This document shows, piece by piece, positions 1 through 4,481 of a DNA stretch of 8,610 nucleotides (position 1 is the first letter of the stretch; the number at the start of each line of letters is the position of its first letter). The translations under genes were made by a program, and so were the position numbers. This DNA comes from Acidimicrobiaceae bacterium (GTDB lineage Bacteria; Actinomycetota; Acidimicrobiia; Acidimicrobiales; Bog-793). The stretch covers positions 1 to 8,610 of the forward strand of contig JAODBN010000336.1 of assembly GCA_025463965.1 (NCBI GenBank). The letters are read 5' to 3'. The notes under the pieces were generated by a model. The model was not told the origin of the DNA and searched no databases. It worked only from the letters and a program-made list of their open reading frames with translations.

Positions 1-1
1 T

Positions 2-439
2 GACCGCCGGCTGAGCGGGCTTGCCGACAGTCTCGGACTTCACTACTCCCGCTACGCGGATGACCTGGCCTTCTCGTCACCAGCACATCGTTCGCGACGA
101 GAGGTAGCACATTTCCTCGATTTGGTCGGGACGATCACAGCCAAGGAAGGTTTTCGCATCAACGCAATGAAGACGACGGTCCGGCGGCGAGGCGAGCGCC
201 AACGTCTCGCCGGGATACTCGTCAACGAACGACTCAACGTCGATCGTCGCCACTACGAAGACTTGAAAGCGCTCTTGCACAACGCCCAAATGAACGGGCC
301 ACAAAGCCAGAACCGAGCCGACCAGCCACACTTCGCCGACCACGTGAGGGGCCGAATTGCCTGGGTCGATCACCTCAATCCGAACCGCGGACGGCGCTTG
401 CTGGACAGCTTCAATCAAAGCAACTGGACCGAACCTTGA
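2..439 (+). CDS. Retron-type reverse transcriptase, C-terminal part (5' end outside window)
   Basis: This is the last 145 residues of an RNA-directed DNA polymerase, open to the left window edge. Seen: YADD, the catalytic Asp pair of the palm, at fragment residues 18-21 (bases 53-64), followed by LAFSS; then GFRIN (about 50-54) with a following Lys, as in the RT motif after the catalytic loop; then RQRLAGILVN (about 66-75), the counterpart of the RQ-xx-G-xVVN stretch typical of retron RTs; and near the end RGRIAWV and NPNRGRRLL, the conserved thumb motif. The protein stops soon after the thumb, so there is no C-terminal fused domain. Retron RTs make msDNA from an adjacent ncRNA and act with effectors in phage defence; related stand-alone defence RTs also exist. 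The missing N-terminal half decides which clade this is. The neighbouring gene is convergent, so any partner or ncRNA must lie upstream, outside the window. The RT assignment is firm; the retron subtype is inference. Confidence 0.87.
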   Translation, partial: DRRLSGLADSLGLHYSRYADDLAFSSPAHRSRREVAHFLDLVGTITAKEGFRINAMKTTVRRRGERQRLAGILVNERLNVDRRHYEDLKALLHNAQMNGPQSQNRADQPHFADHVRGRIAWVDHLNPNRGRRLLDSFNQSNWTEP

Positions 440-538
440 GAACTCAGAACTGGAACTCGGAATAGATCACCACGACCGCACAGCCGCGACATTCCGCGTC
501 ACGCCAGGTCATGCGCATACCCAGAAGTCGGGGAACGG

Positions 539-1225
539 TCAGGAATGTTTGAACATCGGCCCGAGGCCGCTTGGCGCGGGGGCCGGTGGATGGATCAAGC
601 GGAACGACTTAAGGAAGGTCGCCTCACCTGGAGGGTTGGGAACCGTCGAGATGACCTGCACGCCGATAAGGAGTGGGCCATCGGCTGTGAGCCACTCGCT
701 CAAATGGATACTGTCGGAGCCAAAGGGGCCTGATTGCGGATTTAGGCCCAGCTGTTGCGCTTCCGCTACGGCTGTCGAACCCGTGAGCGTTGCGGTGACC
801 TGGACCATCGGCTGACCCTGATGAAACGTCGTAACGGCCAAGGCATTCGGAGAGACGGAGGAGACGTTGTAGTTCTCGACGCCGAAAGCACCCAGAGTCG
901 CTGCAGGGTGCGAGCTACTGGCGAGTGGCGACAGGTCAAACTGCGTGACGCCGTAGTCAAGACCAGCCCCACTCTGAGCGAGGTAGGCGGTGGCCTCGAC
1001 GGGGACTCCGCCGAAGTTGACAGTTCGGTGCTGGATGACTGGGCTGCCAGGCAATGCGACCTGGAAAGTCCCCGAGGGATCAGTCCAGCGGGCAGTGCTA
1101 GACGTCACCACGCCGAATGTCCTGGTGCCTCCCGGAAGGACAAGACCGACAACCACCCCACACACAATCGTTGTCACCCCGGCAAGAAGTTGCCTGACGA
1201 TTGGTTTGGATTGCGCTAATGGCAT
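539..1225 (-). CDS. Membrane-anchored extracytoplasmic protein, unknown function
   Basis: 228 residues. Residues 1-12 are polar and basic, and about 13-31 form one hydrophobic helix with no lipobox (the Cys at 22 lies inside the helix after Val), so this is a signal anchor or uncleaved signal peptide. The rest, about 195 residues, should lie outside the membrane. It opens with WTDPSGTFQVALPGSP (about 47-62) and ends with FLKSFRL about 16 residues from the C-terminus. I associate this bracket, a 'D-x-G-x-F-x-V-x-x-PG-x-P' opening and an 'FLxSF' close, with small secreted bacterial domains of unknown role; that is recollection, not a search result. The ATG at 1225 has only a weak Shine-Dalgarno (GTGAG region). 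It lies 7 bases after the stop of the small membrane protein upstream, so the two are probably cotranscribed and translationally coupled. The gene converges on the reverse transcriptase and no catalytic motif is evident. Confidence 0.72.
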   Translation of the reverse strand: MPLAQSKPIVRQLLAGVTTIVCGVVVGLVLPGGTRTFGVVTSSTARWTDPSGTFQVALPGSPVIQHRTVNFGGVPVEATAYLAQSGAGLDYGVTQFDLSPLASSSHPAATLGAFGVENYNVSSVSPNALAVTTFHQGQPMVQVTATLTGSTAVAEAQQLGLNPQSGPFGSDSIHLSEWLTADGPLLIGVQVISTVPNPPGEATFLKSFRLIHPPAPAPSGLGPMFKHS

Positions 1226-1232
1226 TCGCCAC

Positions 1233-1469
1233 TCACTGCTTCGTGAGTGTTTCAGCTCCGAACTTCTTTCTCAGCGCCATTCCTGCTCGAATCGCTCCCA
1301 CTCCGGCGAATAGCGCGGACATCAAGATGAAGTCGTGCTTGCCCTCGACGAGGCACACAACAAGAACGCTGAGCCAGAACAGGGACAACAACGCCCAGCC
1401 TCCCGGACCCCATTGCCGTTTCAGCAACCCGCCGGTTCCCTGCACGCGGTCTTGCGAAGTCGGTTGCAT
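1233..1469 (-). CDS. Small two-helix membrane protein, hypothetical
   Basis: 78 residues starting at an ATG, with AGGG 9-12 bases upstream as a fair Shine-Dalgarno. A polar N-terminus (1-20) is followed by two hydrophobic segments at about 24-42 and 47-65, separated by a short charged turn (VEGKHD), then a basic C-terminal tail (RKKFGAETLTKQ). The positive tail suggests both ends are cytoplasmic. No family is recognised. It is separated by 7 bases from the anchored protein that follows (539-1225) and begins 9 bases after the stop of a possible broken gene (1479-1595), an operon-like arrangement. It could assist assembly or anchoring of its neighbour, but that is only positional inference. The hydrophobic pattern and tight spacing favour a real gene over a chance ORF. 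Confidence 0.6.
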   Translation of the reverse strand: MQPTSQDRVQGTGGLLKRQWGPGGWALLSLFWLSVLVVCLVEGKHDFILMSALFAGVGAIRAGMALRKKFGAETLTKQ

Positions 1470-1478
1470 CGATAAACC

Positions 1479-1595
1479 CTAACCGCGGACTTGGTACTCG
1501 AGGAGGTTGTCACCGGCGGCCACCACGAGCTCGTTCCCATCGACGCCGAGCGTCGGCGGTCCCTGAGCGATCATTCGGGTGGTCGCAGCCACCAT
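1479..1595 (-). pseudogene. Possible C-terminal remnant of a beta-propeller protein
   Basis: A 38-codon minus-strand frame runs from an ATG at 1595 to a TAG at 1479-1481. Its sequence contains PPTLGVDGNELVVAAGDN followed by LLEYQVRG. This resembles the closing strand of a PQQ-type or WD-like propeller blade, where 'dG-x-LyvaaGdxLxAY' is common. A TGA lies two codons before the ATG, and I could not find a continuation of the propeller in the other minus-strand frames up to about 1740. The piece therefore looks like the surviving 3' end of a deleted or broken gene. Its stop is 9 bases from the next start, as expected for the tail of an operon gene. The evidence is pattern-level only; it could be a chance ORF. 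Confidence 0.3.
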
Positions 1596-1964
1596 CTGTC
1601 AGAGGATAGATAGCGAGCTTGAGAGTGAGGCTCGTCGTGGTGAGTAGATCGTCAGCAATCCGATTCCAAGACCGCTCAACGGCATCTTGCTGCGGTTGTC
1701 GGGGTGACGGCATGCAAGGTCTTTGCACTCTCCGGAGCACTTAGCACCGAGCGCGTCTTCTCGGACGCTGGCCGTCGCCGACTCCTCGAAGCGCTATGCC
1801 CGGTCGCGCACGCCTAATGCGTGCCTCGACCTGAGCGAACGAAAGCAGGGTGACGATTAGATCCGTCAATCCCTCGCCAGGGCGTGTAGAGCTCAGCCCC
1901 GTATTCGGTGCGCTGATCTGGAACTGCTTAAGGGGCGAGTGCTCCGAGCGAGCTCAGGAAGGCG
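1596..1964. other. 369-base stretch without a convincing gene
   Basis: No frame here has a good start, Shine-Dalgarno and protein-like composition together. A plus-strand open frame of 57 codons (1644-1817) contains VFALSGALSTERVFSD but has no usable start and no recognisable family. A minus-strand frame at 1510-1740 is Arg-rich and looks like noise. The only structure I see is a short hairpin, GCACGC (1808-1813), 5-base loop, GCGTGC (1819-1824), without a T-run. The stretch is best read as decayed or intergenic DNA between two minus-strand genes. Confidence 0.4.
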
Positions 1965-2543
1965 TCAAGCGGGAGGGGCCCAGCGTTCGGAGCGCTTCGG
2001 TATTCCCTGCCCAAGCGCTATTAACTCCCCTACGCAGACGAACAGTGCAACCCGGAACAGGAAACGCTGGAGGCCCGCACCTGCCGCAAGATATGTTGCA
2101 TGGCTCACGCACATCACCACGTCGTGGTTCACCAACGGCCACTTGCAACGTTGCGTAGCTTGCTCTTCTGTCCCAAAATGGGCGGGTCCGATGCTCGCTG
2201 CTTGAATCCCCTGAGCAATCGGGAGTACCGCCAGCAACAGCAGCGCCGAATGCAGCCAGCGTGGCCACCGCTGACCTGTTCCGCTCGACTCGGATAACTC
2301 CCGACTCGGTCGCTGAGTATAGGTCCGTACAGTCCAAAACGTACAGACGAAGCCTGCGCCCAATACGATAGCGCCGACTGCGGTGAGTGACACTGGCCAA
2401 GGGATCGCCCGACCGACTATCAGGTCATAGCAGATCACTACAACGCATACCGAGCCAATAACAGCTATCCCTGCCATGAGTGGCGTCTTAAGGCTTCGAA
2501 GGACGTTCAATGAAGAGATCCCTTTGCCGCGTTGCGATCTCAC
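1965..2543 (-). CDS. Four-helix integral membrane protein, hypothetical
   Basis: 192 residues from a GTG at 2543. Hydrophobic segments lie at about 21-44, 51-71, 96-114 and 161-179. Segments two and three are joined by a polar Ser/Arg loop (72-95). A roughly 45-residue hydrophilic region between helices three and four contains CKWPLVNHDVVMCVSHATY, with two Cys, two His and a Trp. I do not recognise the family, and no transporter or enzyme signature is present. The start is uncertain: the GTG has no Shine-Dalgarno, whereas a TTG at 2508-2510 has AAAGGG about 9 bases upstream and would give a 181-residue protein keeping all four helices. GC is lower than in the right half of the window (50-55% in hand-counted lines), in keeping with accessory DNA. 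No partner gene is adjacent: flanking spacers are 277 bases upstream and 369 bases downstream. Confidence 0.62.
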   Translation of the reverse strand: MRSQRGKGISSLNVLRSLKTPLMAGIAVIGSVCVVVICYDLIVGRAIPWPVSLTAVGAIVLGAGFVCTFWTVRTYTQRPSRELSESSGTGQRWPRWLHSALLLLAVLPIAQGIQAASIGPAHFGTEEQATQRCKWPLVNHDVVMCVSHATYLAAGAGLQRFLFRVALFVCVGELIALGQGIPKRSERWAPPA

Positions 2544-2807
2544 AGGTGACCGGCGCCGTCAGCTCAGCCACAACGGTTCTGCCCAGATGCGCCAGCAGTA
2601 ATACACGTGCTGTGCTAGGCGTCGCCCGGTCGGACGTTGCACCTTGCTAGCCGGCTCTGGACTCGAGCTGCGGCGGCCAGGGTCATCACAAGGTCGCACA
2701 TCCAGGCCTTCGGCGTGTCATTTCGTTGCCGCCCTGACTGCAACTACAGCTGCGGGGTAGTCATTAGCTCGACGTGACCGACCGAGTCCACCCGGAACGT
2801 GGCGACC

Positions 2808-2813
2808 TAATCT
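2808..2813 (+). promoter_or_regulatory. Candidate -10 box for a leaderless transcript
   Basis: TAATCT fits the actinobacterial TANNNT -10 pattern and ends 7 bases before the GTG start at 2821. Transcription would then begin at or next to the start codon. No Shine-Dalgarno precedes that GTG, which agrees with leaderless expression. No convincing -35 hexamer is visible 17 bases upstream. Confidence 0.35.
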
Positions 2814-2820
2814 GAACCCC

Positions 2821-3360
2821 GTGAGGGCCTTCGCGTTCCTGATGGCCGCGGTACTGATCGCGATCGGTCTCGGAGTCGGGGTTGAGGCGGCGAACGGACC
2901 AACCGTCTACGGACCCCCGGGGCATCGCTTCGTTGCCGCGTTCATCACCGTGCCCCGCTCGTCCTCGGTCCTGGAAGGGACTAATCGAGAGATCGTCTAC
3001 ACAGCCCGATCCGGCGGGACCTCCGAGTCCGTCGGACTCCTCATTCGTCGAGGGAGGCCCCCGACGCTCCGGCAGGAGATTGCAGCAGCATCGACGCTGT
3101 GTCGGGCAGAGAACACACCTTGTCGCTGGGTTGCCTACGCGCCGCTCAGCGGAGCCTGTTACAGCCGACACGACTACGGCAGCGTTGTGGCGGAGACCTT
3201 CACCGTTGATTCGACGAGGGCCACCTGGCTCACTGCGTGTGGCACACAGAGCGGGAGCCTGACCGTTGATCGGGGCTCCTCTCAGCGGGCGGTGTCCACA
3301 AGTGGGTGCTCCTTGGAGAGGTTCCTGCAGTTCGCGAACTCCTTCGAGGTCGTTCGCTGA
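2821..3360 (+). CDS. Secreted protein with signal peptide and five cysteines, hypothetical
   Basis: 179 residues from a GTG. The first 24 residues form a signal peptide: a short basic start, a hydrophobic core (about 4-20) and a likely Ala-x-Ala-type cleavage at VEA/AN. The mature domain opens with YGPPGHRFVAAFITVP (about 30-45) and ends with FLQFANSFEVV. This resembles in outline the opening and closing motifs of the anchored protein at 539-1225. Five cysteines (94, 101, 113, 140, 163) are compatible with two disulfides plus one free thiol, so the protein is probably folded outside the cell. No catalytic motif or known family is recognised. No Shine-Dalgarno is present, but a -10 box ends 7 bases before the start, suggesting a leaderless message. 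A strong stem-loop begins 2 bases after the stop, so the gene appears to be a monocistronic unit. Confidence 0.7.
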   Translation: MRAFAFLMAAVLIAIGLGVGVEAANGPTVYGPPGHRFVAAFITVPRSSSVLEGTNREIVYTARSGGTSESVGLLIRRGRPPTLRQEIAAASTLCRAENTPCRWVAYAPLSGACYSRHDYGSVVAETFTVDSTRATWLTACGTQSGSLTVDRGSSQRAVSTSGCSLERFLQFANSFEVVR

Positions 3361-3361
3361 A

Positions 3362-3382
3362 GCCACGGAGGACAGCCGTGGC
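3362..3382 (+). terminator. Stem-loop directly after the secreted-protein gene
   Basis: GCCACGG (3362-3368) and CCGTGGC (3376-3382) form a perfect 7-bp stem with a 7-base loop, starting 2 bases after the stop codon. No T-run follows, so this would be a U-tract-less terminator, a type often proposed in Actinomycetota, or a 3' stabilising hairpin. Confidence 0.5.
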
Positions 3383-3517
3383 GCATCCCGTGCAACTGAC
3401 TCCTACTCGCCGCCGATGCCAGTCCCAGCTTGAGCTGCAGCAGGGTCAAATCGTCCTGAAAGTGTCCGCGTAGTCGAGGTCCGACTTCCCCGACTTTCGG
3501 TGGCGCACTACGTGACA

Positions 3518-3534
3518 GTCGCGGGTTCGAGTCC
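3518..3534 (+). other. tRNA-like T-arm fragment
   Basis: GTCGCGGGTTCGAGTCC matches the T-arm region of the tRNA-Thr in this window (GTCGTGGGTTCGATTCC) at 15 of 17 positions and contains the conserved GGTTCGA-TCC core. The next bases (GGTAG) do not complete a T-stem, and no D-arm or acceptor stem is found upstream, so this is not a functional tRNA. It lies on the opposite strand to tRNA-Thr, which argues against a simple direct-repeat attachment site. It may be a remnant of another tRNA or a coincidence. Confidence 0.22.
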
Positions 3535-3888
3535 GGTAGATCGCTGCATCCAGAAACAGCCCGGGGTAGACACCCTTCCTTCAAGATCACTCAGTCACGG
3601 CTTCAGCCCGTCGGTGACGAACTACAGGTATCTCGCCTTGGGTGTTCGCGGACTCCTGGTCGGATTGCCAGGCGGATAGGTGTCCGCGGATTACTGCGGA
3701 CGGGTGTGGGCGACGGTGCCCTACCGCGTGTGATGACCGACCGGGCTCTTGAGCTCATCGCATCCGTTAGGGCGCCGGACAGCTACCGGAGCAAGTGTCG
3801 CCAGGTACCGGAACCGCGCCGGGAGGCGTCGGGCAGCCACCGCCGTCGCGGCGTCAAGCACGAACCGGAGTCGCAGACGGAATCGCAT

Positions 3889-3908
3889 GTATAACGGCAG
3901 GTATAACG
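3889..3908 (+). repeat. Tandem octamer GTATAACG
   Basis: GTATAACG occurs at 3889-3896 and again at 3901-3908, giving a 12-base period. The pair lies about 70-90 bases from the tRNA-Thr 3' end. Spaced short direct repeats near a tRNA end can be arm-type recombinase or excisionase sites; no such gene is visible, so the role is open. Confidence 0.35.
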
Positions 3909-3941
3909 CGCCAACCGAGTGAGCCAACTTCGATATACCTG
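3898..3941. repeat. Inverted octamer CAGGTATA / TATACCTG
   Basis: CAGGTATA (3898-3905) and TATACCTG (3934-3941) are perfect reverse complements separated by 28 bases. The left arm overlaps the second copy of the tandem octamer. The arms are AT-richer than the surrounding DNA. Possible protein-binding site near the tRNA 3' end; function unknown. Confidence 0.35.
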
Positions 3942-3942
3942 T

Positions 3943-3970
3943 AGGCCACATATGACGCTCTAGCTGGCCT
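3943..3970. terminator. Stem-loop downstream of tRNA-Thr
   Basis: AGGCCA (3943-3948) and TGGCCT (3965-3970) pair perfectly around a 16-base loop, 8 bases beyond the tRNA 3' end. The T-run (3970-3973) lies on the plus strand, so it would act best for plus-strand transcripts. For the minus-strand tRNA the hairpin lacks a U-tract. A bidirectional terminator is possible. Confidence 0.3.
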
Positions 3971-3977
3971 TTTGGGG

Positions 3978-4049
3978 AGCCCGAGGTGGGAATCGAACCC
4001 ACGACCTGCGCATTACGAGTGCGCTGCTCTACCTCTGAGCTACCCGGGC
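3978..4049 (-). tRNA. tRNA-Thr (anticodon CGT)
   Basis: A complete cloverleaf can be drawn by hand in 72 nt. The acceptor stem pairs GCCCGGG with CTCGGGC (one G-U). The D-stem is GCTC/GAGC, and the anticodon stem GCGCA/TGCGC encloses the loop CTCGTAA, whose anticodon CGT reads Thr codon ACG. The T-stem GTGGG/CCCAC encloses TTCGATT. The discriminator is T and the next bases are CCCC, so CCA is not encoded. A possible -10 box, TAGGAT on the minus strand (4112-4117), lies about 60 bases upstream, with no clear -35. The gene sits at the change from lower-GC, sparsely coded DNA to dense high-GC genes, which fits a tRNA used as an integration hotspot. Confidence 0.97.
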
Positions 4050-4337
4050 CAGAGAGCAGTCTGATCGTGGTCTCAATCCTCTGACCAGGGAGAACCGCTC
4101 TTCTCGACCATATCCTAGGCGCGTCGAAATGGGTGGTCCGCCGGTTCCCGAGGTCGGCAAGCGGCTGGTTCGACCCGGGCAATCAAGCCCAATCTCCACG
4201 CAGCAGGCTGCCAGGGTAAGTGTTCTCGGAACGGGAACCGACGGCTGCGCCCCGGGCCGCTCTAGGGTCGAGCGCACGATGGCGGTCGCTCCTCTCGCTG
4301 CCCACCAAGCGGTGCCGACATGCAGCCGCAAGGACCG

Positions 4338-4378
4338 GACGCCGGGCGTGTGGAGCGCCAGCGACGCACGCCGGCGTC
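4338..4378. repeat. Long inverted repeat upstream of the MFS gene
   Basis: The arm at 4338-4350 (GACGCCGGGCGTG) pairs with the arm at 4367-4378 (CACGCCGGCGTC) over 12 base pairs with one bulged G. The 16-base loop contains a small TGG/CCA hairpin (4351-4360). It begins about 140 bases before the MFS start and has no T-run. It could be a leader structure, an operator or a terminator for an unseen transcript. Confidence 0.4.
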
Positions 4379-4471
4379 AGCCATTTCGAGGCTGTGTTCC
4401 CTTCGAGCGACAAACCAGCTCTGGTGACGGCATCATCTGGTTGCGGACCGAGCGTGCTGCCCGGGGCGCCT

Positions 4472-4476
4472 GGAGG
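4472..4476 (+). promoter_or_regulatory. Ribosome binding site deciding the MFS TTG start
   Basis: GGAGG lies 5 bases before the TTG at 4482. This supports TTG as the start over the in-frame ATG at 4560, which has no comparable Shine-Dalgarno. Confidence 0.6.
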
Positions 4477-4481
4477 CTCAC

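Larger units (their letters stand above)
3383..3977. other. 595-base gene-poor stretch beside the tRNA 3' end
   Basis: No convincing gene. Open frames here (for example 3706-3894 plus and 3282-3590 minus) are Arg/Pro-rich, lack Shine-Dalgarno support and match no family I know. The stretch contains a tRNA-like T-arm sequence (3518-3534), a hairpin with arms GTCCGC (3682-3687) and GCGGAC (3696-3701), a tandem octamer (3889-3908), an inverted octamer pair (3898-3941) and a stem-loop beside the tRNA (3943-3970). Dense short repeats next to a tRNA 3' end are what an old integration site would look like, but no integrase gene is visible. Confidence 0.4.
4050..4481. other. 432-base intergenic stretch between tRNA-Thr and the MFS gene
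   Basis: Overlapping open frames exist on both strands (for example 4129-4485 plus, 4220-4519 plus and 4183-4413 minus), but all are Arg/Ala/Pro-rich, mutually exclusive and without family resemblance, so I call none. The stretch should contain the tRNA promoter on its left and the MFS promoter on its right; no strong -35/-10 pair for the latter is evident. It holds one strong imperfect stem-loop at 4338-4378. Confidence 0.4.

Noticed and set aside
77..418. Minus-strand open frame of 113 codons
   Set aside because: Antisense to the reverse transcriptase C-terminus, which has clear conserved motifs.
1510..1740. Minus-strand open frame of 76 codons
   Set aside because: Arg-rich with no domain resemblance, and it overlaps a better-looking short frame at 1479-1595.
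1954..2400. Minus-strand open frame of 148 codons overlapping the four-helix protein
   Set aside because: Arg/Ser-rich, no hydrophobic periodicity; the overlapping frame at 1965-2543 encodes regular membrane segments.
3706..3894. Plus-strand open frame of 62 codons
   Set aside because: No Shine-Dalgarno, charged Arg/Pro/Ser-rich C-terminus, no recognisable family; could be a remnant but cannot be supported.
3518..4000. T-arm fragment and tRNA-Thr as left and right attachment sites of one integrated element
   Set aside because: The two copies are in opposite orientation and share only the T-arm core, whereas attachment repeats should be direct and include the tRNA 3' end.
3721..4182. Minus-strand open frame of 153 codons spanning the tRNA
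   Set aside because: Part of its translation (SSEVEQRTRNAQVVGSIPTS) is the familiar artefact of translating a tRNA gene; the rest is Arg-rich with no family resemblance.
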